Positions 10,990-23,400 of a DNA stretch of 64,000 nt are shown one piece after another; positions within the stretch are counted from its first letter, which is position 1; each line of letters starts with the position of its first letter. Source of the DNA: Laetiporus sulphureus 93-53 (Eukaryota > Basidiomycota > Agaricomycetes > Polyporales > Laetiporaceae). The stretch is from the NCBI RefSeq assembly GCF_001632365.1, contig NW_024468557.1:159452-223451 (forward strand), given 5' to 3'. Below the pieces are notes generated by a model that had not been told where the DNA came from, did no database searches, and was given only the letters and a program-made list of their open reading frames with translations. A program made the position numbers and the translations under genes.

Positions 10990-13900
10990 ATGTCCGCCCC
11001 ATACGCTTTCGTCTCCCTGGTCACCTCAGACTACTACCTGCCAGGTGCCTTATGCCTGGCCGCGGCACTTAAGGATCTCCATCCGTCACCTCCAGTTCCC
11101 CCAGAGGTCGAATACCAGACCATCTGTCTCGTCACCCCCGAGACTGTTGACGTGTCTACCATCAAGCTTTTGCGAAGAGCGTTCAATGTGGTCATCGGTG
11201 TAGAGCTCATAGAGCAGGAAGATGAGAAAGGGCTGAAGCTGCTAGGTGAGTATGAGAAAAATTGCGGAGTAATGCCAAGGAATAGCGCCGGTACTGTCTC
11301 TGTCTGAGTAAGGACGCGCGGCATAGCTCTGCACCTCAATAGCAATGCGTGCGCCATGTATGAGCGACGCGACGCTGATATCGGACCATGACTTGGTCAT
11401 CTGGCCAGTGCACGCTGGCAATATGACGCGTCCCATATTTGCGGTTGCCTTTCGCTATCTCAGTTATGAACCGACGTTATGAACCTTGCTGACGTTTCCT
11501 ACTCCTAAACAGGCCGTCCGGATCTTACCCATGTCCTTACAAAACTGCACGTATTCCGCCTCACACAATATCAGAAGTTAATATTTCTCGACGCGGACGT
11601 CCTCCCGGTTCGTCCTCTGTCTCATCTCTTCAAAACTGCCCACGAGTTCGCTGCGGTTCCCGACGTCGGATGGCCCGATATTTTCAATTCCGGTGTTCTG
11701 GTCCTCAATCCGGGGGAAGATAAATTCAACGAGCTTACACAGCTTCTCAAAACCAGAGGGAGTTGGGATGGCGGGGATCAAGGCTTGCTGAACGAGTGGA
11801 GAGGAGGTGACTGGCATCGCCTCAGCTTCATCTACAACACCACTCCTACCGCCGCGTACACGTGAGTCTGCTGATCCACTCTATTGTTCAGCTGACCTCT
11901 CCCTTACACTGGCCCCTTCGTGATATCACAGATATGCGCCTGCGTACGAAAGATTCGGCTCTCAAATCTCAGCGATCCACTTCATTGGACCCAACAAGCC
12001 ATGGGCATCTATACCCTTTCGGGCGCCAGGCACGAAAGGCGCCCAGAAGCCCACTCCGGGCGCTTCGAAAGCTTACGACTACGGGTCACTTGTGGATCGC
12101 TGGTATGCTGTGTATGACAGGCATTACCGTTCCACTTCGCCTTCCACACGCACCGAGTTTGAGGTCAGACATTACGCGTCTGCATGGGATAGCGCAAACA
12201 AGCCGGCCGCCGAATTGCCAGCAAGCGGGACCATCGCACCACCGGGAGGCGCTCTCGGGCTTGAAGATCTACGGAAACTCACGATGGAAGGGATGAGCAA
12301 TCTCGGGAGCTCGATTTCGGGGGTAGAGCAAGGTTTCCAGGAGGGCGAATACCGATCGATGCCTCTGGAGGGGCGAGTGGATCTGATGCGGCCGAAGCCA
12401 GAGCCGAAGCCAGAGCCAGAGCAGAAAGAGGGCGGTGATCGCGAGCGGACACCGACGCAGGAGGAGTACAAGCCGTTGCATATACAGCAGGAGGCGGCGC
12501 CGGAACAACAGCAACACCATCACGAGCCTCAGCATCATCATTGGCCTCATCACCCTCCTCATCAGCACCGGCACGAGAGCCATCCTGCAGTCCACCATCC
12601 CCCTCCTCATCATCCGTCTCCTCCTCATCATGTGCATCATCCTGCTCCGCGTCCGCCTTCCCCTCCCAAGCTTGCTTGGAACCCAGCCATCGAGCCGCCT
12701 CCGAACAACCCGCCCGCCGTCAATGCATTCCCTGCAGACACCTACTTCCCGAATGTCTGGGACCAGCCTCCCTCGCAACAGCATGACGCGACTCATCAGT
12801 CCTTCCCACCGCCAGCCACTCATGCGCCTGCACCCCACTCTGAGGCATTCTTCAACCCTCCGCCTCCACTGCACATTCCTGAACAGCTCGTTACACAAGG
12901 GGAGTATGCCGGCGTGGTTGGACAGGCTCCTGGGGCTGGCATGGGATCACCTCCCGCTCAGCCTGTCCCAGACAGAGCAAAGGTGCACGCTGTATTCCCT
13001 TGGGAAGAAAAGCCGCGCCATGTGCCCAGGCGCGTTTTCCCTTCTTCGGATTCGCCTCCCCCAGTTGCAAAATACATTGAGTCAGAGTCTCCGCCGGCGC
13101 CACCGCCACCGCGAAGAGATGAACAGCCGTCACCCGCTACAGGCCGATTGCACATGCCCTCGCCCACATATGGGCTGCCTTCGACTTTCTCATTTGCGAA
13201 TGCGTGGGACGCCGTGCCAAGCATCCAAAAGTATGCGTCAAAGCTGGTAAGGCCTCACCAGCTTCATCAGCCGCAGCACCCTGCCAGCCAGGGATCCCCT
13301 CAGAGCAGGCGGTCACAAGCAAGCGAAGACGACGGTTGGAAGCGCTGGGAGCGTGAGCGCGAACGCGTGGTACAGGCAAGGCAAGACGCCAGCAGCATGG
13401 ATGGTGACGACGAAGATGAGGGTGATGATGAGGATTCGGAGGAGGAGGAGCGACGTCAGGAGGGTAAAGGAGGCAGCAGCGGCTCACCTCGACGATCTAG
13501 GTCTGGAAGCACTACATCTGTTACTGCGGCGACGATTGCCGGAAAGGGGAGAAAGTACCGTGGGCGCGCGGTGCAAACGATTCCAGTGGAGACTCGCAAC
13601 TTCGGCGTGCAGGTGAAGATTGATGGTCAGCAGGAGCCGGTCTCGGTGAAGGGTGGCAAGCCGTCTAAATCCAGTAACGGCGTACGCCGAGACGGTACAT
13701 TAAAACCTGCACCTTTACTTCCTCCGCCTTCACAGGCGCGCGATTATAGGATGGATCCTGATCAAATGGGCGTTGCCACTCCTGTAGTGAGCCAGGCCAT
13801 AAAGCAAGCGATGCCATTCCCATCGGTCGACACGCCTACTGGGCTTCGTTCCCCCATGACCCTTGGATCGCCTCGCACATACTCCCCACCGAGGATCTTG

Positions 13901-14434
13901 TCTCCGCCCAGATTTATCTCCCCGCCGAGGGTCGCATCTCCACCCAAGGTGATGTCGCCCCCGAGATTAATGAGTCCCAAGGTGTCGACCCCTCCCAAAG
14001 GTCCGTCGCCTCCGAAGGGTTCTCCTCCGCGCAAGTCGTCCGCTGCGCAGCAGCCGCAGACGTTGACGCCGCGAAGGACGCCCGCCGGCACGCCCCCGGG
14101 CAAGGCAGCGTCTCCAGTTATCGCGCCCTCGACGCCGCCCCAGGGCACGCCCAAGCCCCCAAAACTGACGTCTCCGTTCTCGCCACCGCTGGCGATGGCG
14201 CGGTCCTTCTCGGACGAGACGGCACTCACATCGTCGCCTTCCACGCAGGGCGCCTTGATCACTCCAGAGAGCTCGCCGGTCATGGGCAGCATGCGCAAGG
14301 GTGGTCGCGTATGGGACCCTGCGAGGGGCGTAGATGTATTCAAGCGCAGCTCTGAGGAGGTGCTTGCGCGGTTCTTGCGGATGGGCTCGTTCGAGGATGA
14401 CGAGCAACGCCAGGGCCAGGTACAGCAAGATTAG
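10990..14434 (+). CDS. glycogenin with very long disordered C-terminus
   Basis: GT8 glucosyltransferase that primes glycogen synthesis by glucosylating itself. Three exons: 10990-11245, 11513-11861, 11932-14434 (about 1035 aa against 350 for animal glycogenin). The catalytic domain, residues 1 to about 290, has YAFVSLVTSDYYLPGAL, LGRPDLTHVLTKLH, FLDADVLP (the DxD metal site), VPDVGWPDIFNSGVLVLNP, DGGDQGLLN and HFIGPNKPW. The Tyr in AAYTYAPAY aligns with the autoglucosylated Tyr of animal enzymes, and an intron falls beside it. The next 700 residues are disordered: a His/Pro tract, an acidic Asp/Glu tract, then a block of SPPR/SPPK repeats. A conserved ETRNFGVQV segment lies between. The end, VWDPARGVDVFKRSSEEVL, resembles the glycogen-synthase-binding helix that ends fungal glycogenins. 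Intron 1 is 267 nt, long for this window. Confidence 0.92.
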
Positions 14435-14925
14435 AAGTGAGTGGGTGTAGTGGTCATCTATAGGTTCATCTTCTTGTTTACAAACGACATGTGCGTGTCA
14501 AAGGCTCCCGGCCTCTCCTCTCTGTGCAATCGCATTTCCTACAATCTTCCTTCTTGGCTATAGGTTCCTCCCATGCAACCAGAACGGCCCTCATACAAGT
14601 AGTCCTGTAACGCAATCTTTCTTCTTGTCTTTCAATGCGCGATACCTGGTGTTTACACCATGCATCATACCCCTCGCGTCTGTTACAATCACGCTGCTTC
14701 GATCTGTTTTTCTGTTGCGCTCTCCGTGGTATGAGCAGCGGCATATAGCTGTACTGTACCTCGGACATCACTGTTTTCACTAGACTTGTACCCCTGTCCC
14801 AATATCATCTGTGTGTATCTTCAAACCGTGTGTACAGCTCGTTCGTGAATGTGTTTGCTTATTGAATGCTTCAATGAAGCACACGTCTCCATATTGCTTT
14901 ACATATAATTCTATTCTTTCTTGAT
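14435..14925. other. convergent 3' regions, no gene
   Basis: About 490 bases between the stop codons of glycogenin (plus) and the flavin oxidoreductase (minus). T-rich on the plus strand, as expected for 3' UTRs; nothing else is seen. Confidence 0.5.
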
Positions 14926-16592
14926 CTAATGTCTGGATGCAGGTTTCAGCATACGCGTCCAGCCGCGCTCGTACTGGTTCGCAGGCTTGACAGCGACACC
15001 CAGCCTTTCTGCGGCAAGCATCGGCCAGTGAGGGTTGCGAATGAGCTCCCGCGCAAGGAATACGACGTCGGCCTTCCCTTCGCTGAGATATGACTCGGCC
15101 TGGTGAGGATCCGTTATGAGTCCCACCGCGCCGACCGGCAAGTCAGGGTAGGCTTTCTTCAGCTCCTCGGCAAAGGGTACCTGTGCGCCGTAAGTTCAGG
15201 CCCGACCCTGGACGGAAGAGAGGGAAGAGATTACCTGGTATCCGGGCCCTATCGGAATTTTCTGGTGCACGTACAGCCCACCAGTGCTGCAATCAATGAG
15301 GTCTACGCCGATCTTCAGCAGTTTACCGACGAAGAACTTCGATTGCTGCAGCCCCCATTGCCGCCATTCACCGTCCTCGCCGCGCTCGGGCCCCTCCATC
15401 CAGTCGGTCGCGCTGATGCGGATGAAGAGCGGCTTGTCCCACGCTGCGCGGATTCGTGTAAGAAGACGCAGAGGCCAACGCATGCGATTGTTAAGGGAAG
15501 GCCCGCCGTACGCGTCTGTACGGGTGTTGGAGAGGGGGGAAAGGAATTGATGGATGAGGTAGCCATGAGCGGCGTGAATCTCGATAAAGTCGTCTACGTG
15601 GACGGAAATTTCGGTGAGTATCGGATGGTAGGAGAGATTGAGAGACGTACAGCCGACGGCCTTGCAGCGCTCTATGGCTTTGAGCCAGGCGTCTTCTACG
15701 TACTGCAGATGCGCTTTGTCCATTGGCTTCGGGTTGGGATGCAACGGAGAAAATGGAACGTCGCTCGCAGAATATACTGTACAACGCGGTGAGGCTCCGC
15801 ACTGAACACGATGTCAGCTGCACACACCTTCATCTGGCCAGCCACCGTCCTCCCTCGAGGCGACCCATGAGTCTGCTTTGGCCCTCCCTGCTTGGTCTGC
15901 GTACAGCCATGTAGCGATCGTTGACGACTTTCTCCCCGCATGAGAGAGCTGTACGCCTATAAGGGTCTGTTGTGCGTGTGCAAACTTGACGATTCGCTGG
16001 AGCGGAGGGATCTGGCTATCGGTATAGATACCCTGGGAGAAATTTGCTGTGGATTGATGAGAGGAGTGGTAAACGGTCTGAGCTACTCACGGCATCCTGC
16101 GGAGAGATCCGTCCCTCAGGCACGATAGCATGAGCTTCCATGCAAACGGCCCCCGCACCGCGGGTGGCAAAGCCCTGCAAGTGTTGTTCGATGCATCATC
16201 GCAGCACGATTAAGCAGGACCGTACATACACCGATGTGTACCATATGCCAGTCCGTAGCATGCCCGTTATCCGAGCTGTATTGGCACATAGGCGACTAAC
16301 GGAGAAATGTCGTGGAGTTCAAGCACTCCCGTCCGCTGCTTCCTGATCTGCATCTGTCTTACTTACCACAAAGATGCGATTCTTGAAGGTGGTGCCCCTC
16401 AGTGTCAGCGGCTGAAACAGCACAGGCAACTTGGCATTCTGCGGATACACGTCCTAATGCACGCAATAGAAAGGTGAATCAGAATCACTATGATGAAAGA
16501 ATGGAACGTACTTCCGGGTAAGTAACGCCGATCGGTGGCTCGTTGAGTGGATAGTATTGATCCGCGTCGGGGACTGCTTTATTTACTGGCAT
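14926..16592 (-). CDS. NADH:flavin oxidoreductase, Old Yellow Enzyme (YqjM-like)
   Basis: FMN-dependent TIM-barrel ene-reductase. Start MPVNKAVPDADQYYPLNEPP. Spliced motifs: LFQPLTLRGTTFKNRIFV, SPMCQYSSDNGHATDWHMVH (Cys and Tyr flank the flavin, as in the YqjM class), GFATRGAGAVCMEAHAI, GIYTDSQIPPLQRIVKF, VQLSHAGRKSST, GGWPDEVYSASDVPF, GYDFIEIHAAHGYLIHQFLSP (substrate-binding HxxH type), LFIRISATDWMEG, DLIDCSTGG and, in the last exon, GAVGLITDPHQAESYL with DVVFLARELIRNPHW. Seven or so introns. One of 51 nt with a CTGAC branch site joins WPDE to VYSASD, and one of 61 nt restores GYDFIEIHA. It is probably cytosolic and reduces activated alkenes with NAD(P)H; the natural substrate is unknown. 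It is convergent with glycogenin and tail-to-tail. Confidence 0.92.
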
Positions 16593-16637
16593 TCTGACAA
16601 CCCGACACCTTCAAGCCCAGGCTTGGAAATGGGGTAT

Positions 16638-16665
16638 GAGGAGGAGGAGGAGGAGGAGGAGGAGG
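16638..16665 (+). repeat. GAG trinucleotide microsatellite
   Basis: An uninterrupted run of about nine GAG units in the divergent promoter between the flavin oxidoreductase and the fructosamine kinase-like gene, roughly 45 bases upstream of the former's ATG. Confidence 0.9.
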
Positions 16666-16823
16666 TGAGCGTTGCAAGCTGTGTCAGCCATTGCGACATG
16701 CTCTCAGGATTGCCCGGCCGGTTCAATTAATTCAGGGTCAATAATTATCATGCATATGTCCACATGATCAAATTGTACCAAAGTGCATCATAGGATATCA
16801 GAGTACTGGGCGATGGGAGTTGC

Positions 16824-18001
16824 ATGGTCCATCCTTTCTCAAGCGTGCGGAGACTCGTACGGCAAGCATCCATGCCTCCTCACGTCCACCGCGTATTCGT
16901 GCAGGCCATCCAGAAGGAGGAACCAGGAGTGACCGTTACCTCCTCTTCGTTCCCGCCCATCCAGTCCTCATCCGGGACAGGCTACATAGGCAAGATAGGC
17001 TCGACAAGCGAGAAAGAGCAGTACGTAGGCGAGGCTGAATCGCTCAAAGCAATACACATCGCCGTACCTGGCCTCGCGCCGCGCCTCATCGTGTGCGGCA
17101 CGCTTGACGAGGAGACGGCGGAGGCGGACAGCGAAATAGGCAGACCGTACTTCCTATCGGAATATAAAGATATGGGCAGCCTGACAGATAGTGCCGCCAA
17201 GGTGCTCGGGAAAAGACTCGCTACGGAGATGCATGCATACAAGAGCACCAATGGCTTCGGGTTCCACGTCCCTACCTTCTGCGGCGCCACCAGGCAGCAG
17301 AACGGCTGGTACGACTCATGGGAGGAGTGCTACGATAGACTCATTGGAAGTTTGCTCGATACCCTGGAGAAGAGAGGAGGATACGAGAGCCTATGCAAGC
17401 AGGGCAAGGAAGTGCGCAAGCGGTAAGCGTTGTGCCCACACGATTGGATGTCATTCAGTATGTACGTTGAATCAGTGTAATACCCGCCCTCCTTGGGCCC
17501 TTGGTGATCCAACCCGTCCTGCTCCACGGTGATCTATGGGTAAGTACCCTTCTCGCAGCAAGCAAAGATCGATGGTATATACGCCATGAGGCTTTAGAGC
17601 GGAAATACTGGGACAGACAGAAAGACCGGCCAACCTGTCATATTTGATCCTTCGTCCTACTTTGGTCACAACGAAGCAGAGTAAGTGTGGCAGTCACAAG
17701 GGGATGAGATTGTACTCACTGCGCTACAGCCTAGCAATTGCGAGAATCTTTGGAGGCATCCCTCACTCATTCTTCAATACATATCATGAATATCTCGCCA
17801 AGTCAGAGCCGCAAGACCAGTATGACTTGCGCGGTGATCTATATGAACTGTACCATTACCTCAATCATACGGTTCTATTCGGAGTGCGTAAACATGCTGA
17901 AGAGGTCAGAGTCTTTTTGAACGCTCTGATACTTGCACCAGGGGTCGTATGCGAGCAGCGCGAAGAGAAAGATGGACCGCTTGTTACAAGCCATTCCATG
18001 A
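16824..18001 (+). CDS. fructosamine-3-kinase / ketosamine kinase-like protein
   Basis: Protein-kinase-like fold enzyme that phosphorylates sugars attached to protein amines. Spliced landmarks: GYIGKIGSTSEKEQYVGEAE (nucleotide-binding segment), YFLSEYKDMGSL, RLATEMHAYKSTNGFGFHVP, TFCGATRQQNGW, then across an intron VIQPVLLHGDLW plus SGNTGT (catalytic HGDLWSGN), VIFDPSSYFGHNEAE (metal-binding Asp) and ARIFGGIPHSFFNTYHEYL. The last exon, GSYASSAKRKMDRLLQAIP, ends at 18001. Four introns (from 17423, 17540, 17683 and 17884). A second ATG at 16872 (MPPHVHRV) matches the usual family start better and may be the true initiator. The enzyme is probably cytosolic and involved in protein deglycation; substrate preference cannot be read. 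Confidence 0.9.
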
Positions 18002-18106
18002 GGAGTCGATGAGTTGCTCGAAGGATACTGCTTGAAGAGTTAGAATAGATAAAAGCATGCTAACCAATCTTAACCCAATCCTTCAGATAAGAGATCATAT
18101 TGGTGA

Positions 18107-20050
18107 TTATATCGCCCTGCTCCGCTCCAGCATGGCCTGGTCCAACTCTTGACCGACCAGATAGAGGAAGGGAGGCGGATCGCCGTTCGGACATCCTGCA
18201 TAAGTGAATGTCCCAGATACCATGCGAACCGCGTGGCTGTATCTCCGCCGGTGTATCTTCCACAGCCATCGTAGCAGCAACGGATCGTCCGACATGCAGG
18301 ATGCAGCTGGGTACCACTCGATCTCCTCCAGCGTCGGGCAGCATTCTGCCAGACGCCGCACGGCTGCCGCCACCCGCGGCGCATGACGAGTTTCCCAAGC
18401 TCGTATCAGGAGGTGCTGGTCGTCCGCGTCATCATGAATATTAAAGTCGTTTCCGATCATAGCCTGTAGCTCTTGCTTAGCGGCCTCGATCTCCGGTTCG
18501 CCGATGTTGTACAGGTCCCACCCCTTAAGCTCGCTGAGACGGAAAGGATAACCGTAGGGCGGCAGTCGCGCAAGCTCGCCTTTGCTCTTCACTTCGCCAT
18601 AATCGTAATGAACCGGTGGAACAACGTCGTCGAGAATCGGCACATTCAAGCCAGGGACGACTTCCTGTTCAGAGTTCCAGTAGTTCTTGTACAACTGCGT
18701 CGACCCCCAGTTTACTGCGAGTTTCCTCAGGTGCGGCCATTTGCGGAGCGCGATGCCGATGTTTGCCCAGATGTCCGCGACATACCCATATCGGTAGAAG
18801 GCGCATGTGGAGAGACGCAGGACTTCGAGCTGTGGGAACCGATGGGGCATTTTCTCTAGGAACTCGTGGAGACGTACCATTGGCACGCCCTGTTCCTCGC
18901 ACCACCACTGGCCTTGGAAAGCAAACTCGATAGCGCTGTACCGGGGTTCTGGAGACCCAAACGGCTTATCCCACTGAGTTGCTTCGGAATGTAAGGCGAT
19001 GCGTTTGAAAGCGAAGGCAGAGCACGTCATGAAAAGTTCTTCGCCCAACGCTGTCATCGTATCTTCGTCGTACTCGGGAACATCGACGAGGATAGAGTGA
19101 TCAGGGATGAAGGAGTGTGTACAGCTATTGAGCGGACTCAGCTCCTTCGGCGGCATTCTCCATGTCCCCGTTCCGTCAATCAACTTGATCAGGCTTGATA
19201 GCCTGCAGAACGGAAGATGCCGCGAAGTGACCATAAATCTGACATTTACCTCGAGCAATGTCGGATGGCGTTGCACAAAGTGATATACGGAGGGCGGATT
19301 GCGTGCTCGGCTTATACGGAATACATGGAGGTTGGGGAAAGTGTAGTTGTCAGACTGGTGATTCCACCAACTGCAGTACGACCCGGGAAGTTCGTACATA
19401 ACCAGTGTCGTAAGACTATAGAAGGATCGGTACTCGCACGGCGGAGACCAGCAGATGTCGTCGTAGCCGGAGACTGTCAGACGCAACGTACAAAGCTCTG
19501 GCCATTCGCTGATGTCAGGGAAGTTCCACTCATTGTTCCATCGTATTGAAAGCGATGTGAGTCGGAAAGCGGATTCCAGAAACTGCAGCTCGTAGGGCCT
19601 GAATACGCAGGCGCCGCACGAGAACGAGCGAAGATTGTGAAAAGGGAAGGGAACCTCGTTTAGCTTGCGAGCGAGGTCAATCCTGAGGCACCTTGAGTCG
19701 CTCATATGTCCGATGTAGATGTGTCTGTACAAGAATGAGCGCCTCCGATCACACTATTGCGAGCAGACATCGTACCGGACACTACCTGCTCTTAATAGCC
19801 CACTCTTCACGCAGGATCCAGTGACATACTTGACTGCTTCCAGATAGTCTTGCCATCTGGGTATTGCGACCTCCTGAGCAAGGAGAGGCAATGCAAAGAA
19901 ACGAAGATAGTGGTTAACCTGTGACAAGGCAAAAAGCAGTCTATACCGCTTCGGCACTGACTCATTCTGTCCGTAGCAATGAAGGATGTGTAAGAGAATG
20001 TCGTAGGGTAGTGTGTCCAAGGAGCGCCGTGATAAGTCCGGGCTTGCCAT
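18107..20050 (-). CDS. F-box-like protein with leucine-rich-repeat-like body
   Basis: The first exon starts MASPDLSRRSLDTLPYDIL and continues HILHCYGQ..FALSQVNHYL, the pattern of an F-box (LPxDIL..I..C..LSxVN). A short intron (about GTAGTG to AATAG, near 19765-19790) joins it to one long exon of roughly 540 residues rich in Leu, Trp and Cys. There, blocks such as LTSLSIRWNNEWNFPD, LCTLRLTVSGYDD, LEVLRLSTCAFY and LRKLAVNWG recur, like degenerate leucine-rich repeats in the large basidiomycete F-box family. Such proteins usually recruit substrates to SCF ubiquitin ligases. The target is unknown. No membrane segment or enzyme motif was seen. Confidence 0.75.
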
Positions 20051-20441
20051 GATCTAATGGCACAGGAGTGTTCTTGTCACGGAGACGCTAGTGACCCGAA
20101 TAACTAAAATCAGACTGAGTATAAACAGTAATGAGAGCTAAGTCAGCACTTACTAGCAGTCCGTAGGGGAGCGGCTCCAAGCCCCGACGCTCGTGGCCGA
20201 TCAGGAGAGCAAATGCGGAAAACCCGTCGAGGCTGTTGCACAACAAGGACAAACACCCGAGGCTTCGTCAGCGCCACCCGACTCGTTAGTGGCGGCCTAC
20301 ACTCTCTGCCTCTGCTTTCACTCTCAGCTCGTGTCGTCGTCCTCGTCGTCCTGCGTCGTCATACTGTCTGTGCTTTTGTCTGTCTTGTCTTCTCTAAAAA
20401 CCTGCTAGGCTGTTTGTACCAAATCACTGAACTCTTGTAAA
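20051..20441. other. divergent promoter region with pyrimidine tract
   Basis: The stretch between the F-box-like gene (minus) and RPB2 (plus). From 20330 to 20400 it carries a strongly C/T-rich, GTC/CTC-repetitive tract on the plus strand, 45-110 bases upstream of the RPB2 ATG. Such CT-rich leaders are typical of highly expressed fungal genes. Confidence 0.5.
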
Positions 20442-23400
20442 ATGAGCGAAGGTATCGTATATTGGCCATCTCGTAGCTAAATCGCCTATATTGAACGATC
20501 ATCAGCCGCAGACCTAGATGCCAGCCAGAGTGCTCACTTTGACGAAACGGGCTACATTTACGATGAGGACGACGAATATGAGGAGATCACGCAGGAAGAC
20601 TGCTGGACTGTGATCTCCAGCTTCTTCGAGCAAAAAGGTCTCGTCCGGCAGCAGCTCGACTCATTTGACGAGTTTGTCCAAAACACAATGCAAGAGCTGG
20701 TCGATGAGAACTCAGATCTCATTCTGGACCAGAGTGACCAGCATACGGGACACGAAGGAGACGTGAACCGGCGCTATGAGATCAAATTCGGCCAGATATA
20801 CTTGTCCAGACCAACCGTTACCGAGGCAGACGGTTCAGTGGTGCCAGTATTCCCGCAGGAGGCGCGACTGCGCAACTTAACGTACTCAGCACCGCTGTAC
20901 ATCGAGATGAAGAAGCGTGTGTTGATAGGCAGGGAGGATCCAGATAGCTTGACAGGCGACATGGTTTGGGAGCCGGAAGGGGATGAGAATGCAGAGGATA
21001 CGAGGAAAGTGTGGATTGGAAAGGTGCGTTCTTCGAAGTCGCGCAGTTGTATGGCCTCCCTGAGGCTGCGATCTGCCGTTAGGTTCCGATCATGCTGCGC
21101 TCCTCCTTCTGCATCCTCTACGAGCTCAGCGACGAGGAACTGTATGACCTGAATGAATGCCCCTTCGACTCGGGAGGATACTTCATCATCAACGGCTCGG
21201 AGAAGGTGCTTATTGCCCAAGAACGTATGGCGACAAACCATGTCTACGTGTTCGCCAAGGCACAGCCGTCGCCCGTTAGCTTCCTGGCGGAGATCCGTAG
21301 TGCTGTCGAGAGGGGTGGGAAGACAATCAGCCAGTTCCAGGTTAAGCTCTATCACAGGAACCAGGAGCGCTCGGTGGGTTTTTATTTACAATTGATGCAT
21401 CGAGGCTGTTTGACAGCTGATGGAATTGGGGTGGTTAGCTAGGCAATGTCATGAAAGCAACGATTCCCTACATCAAGGTTGACATTCCTATCTGGGTTGT
21501 CTTCCGTGCTCTTGGCGTCATATCTGATCGCGACATTCTTGAACACATCTGCTACGACATGCAAGATGTTCAGATGCTCGAGATGCTCAAGCCGTGTATC
21601 GATGATGGTTTCGTCATTCAAGATCGTGAGGTTGGTATGACAAAGCCAAATGTAGTGTAACTCCACTGAGCGTTTGTTGCCCAGGTTGCGCTGGATTTCA
21701 TTGGAAACCGTGGTACGACTACTGGCCTTAATCGTGAACGTCGTTTGCGATATGCACAGGAAATCCTCCAGAAGGAGATGTTGCCGCATGTCTCCATGGC
21801 GGAAGGTTCTGAGTCCAAGAAGGCATACTTCTTTGGGTACATGATTCACCGGCTTTTGCTTGCCGCTATGGAGCGGAGAGACCTGGACGACCGTGATCAT
21901 TTTGGTAAGAAGAGGTTGGATTTGGCTGGCCCGCTGCTCGCCAACCTCTTCCGCATGCTTTTCCGCAAGTTGACGAAGGACGTCTACCGGTATTTGCAGA
22001 AGGTACGTTACGCATGACCATTCACAAAGCTCTCTGGTGTTTATTCCAGGCGATGCTCCAAGTGCGTGGAGACTCACAAGGAATTCAACTTGAACTTGGC
22101 CGTCAAGCACAACACCATCACCAATGGTCTCAAATACTCGCTTGCCACAGGTAACTGGGGAGACCAGAAGAAGTCGATGGCTTCGAAGGCTGGTGTATCC
22201 CAAGTGCTGAACCGGTACACCTACGCTTCTACCTTGTCACATCTGCGTCGCTGTAACACGCCGCTCGGGCGTGAGGGGAAGATCGCGAAGCCTCGTCAAC
22301 TGCATAACACGCACTGGGGTATGGTCTGCCCTGCAGAGACACCCGAAGGGCAGGCTTGTGGTCTCGTCAAGAACCTGTCTCTCATGTCATGTATCTCGGT
22401 CGGTTCTCTCTCGGCCCCCGTCATCGAGTTCCTGGAGGAGTGGGGTCTGGAGTCGCTTGAGGAGAATGCACATTCCGCGACGCCATGCACGAAAGTGTTC
22501 GTCAATGGCGTGTGGATGGGTGTTCACCGAGATCCCGCGAACTTGGTCAAAACGATTAAGAAGCTTCGGCGGAAGGACGATATCAGTCCCGAGGTTTCGG
22601 TCGTCCGCGATATTCGAGAGAGAGAGTTGCGCTTGTACACCGACGCTGGGCGTGTTTGCCGGCCGCTGTTCATCGTGGAGAACCAGCAGCTGCTTCTGGC
22701 CAAGAAGCACATCCAGTATCTTAACGACGGTCAGGACGAGGAGGGCAAGCCATACAAATGGGATTCGCTGGTGAAAGGTGGTGTCATCGAACTCTTGGAT
22801 GCCGAGGAAGAAGAGACCGTCATGATTTGCATGACACCGGAGGATCTGGAGAACTCGAGAATGCAGTCCAACACTATCGACTCACATATGAACGATGGTG
22901 AATTCGATCCTGCTGCACGACTCAAGGCCACCACAAACACACATACGTGGACCCACTGCGAAATTCACCCCAGTATGATTTTGGGTGTTTGCGCCAGTAT
23001 CATTCCTTTCCCCGATCACAACCAGGTACTTCGTCTGTTCTTTGTCCTTGTAATGCTGTCATATTCACTACGTCATAGTCTCCCCGGAACACTTATCAAT
23101 CTGCTATGGGTAAACAAGCCATGGGTATCTATCTCACCAACTTCCTAGTCCGAATGGACACGATGGCGAACATCCTGTATTACCCGCAGAAACCTCTTGC
23201 CACGACCCGTTCCATGGAGTATCTGCGTTTCCGAGAGCTTCCCGCTGGTCAAAATGCCATCGTAGCCATTCTTTGCTACAGCGGTTACAACCAGGAAGAC
23301 TCCGTCATCATGAATCAGAGCTCAATCGACCGTGGGCTGTTCCGGAGCATATATTACCGCAGCTACATGGATCTCGAGAAGAAGAGCGGCATTCAGCAGC

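Noticed and set aside
12269..12898. 209-codon minus-strand ORF inside glycogenin
   Set aside because: It is the reverse reading of the His/Pro-rich tract (Met/Arg-rich output), a composition artefact.
13762..14343. 193-codon minus-strand Gly/Asp-rich ORF
   Set aside because: Antisense shadow of the SPPR/SPPK repeats of glycogenin.
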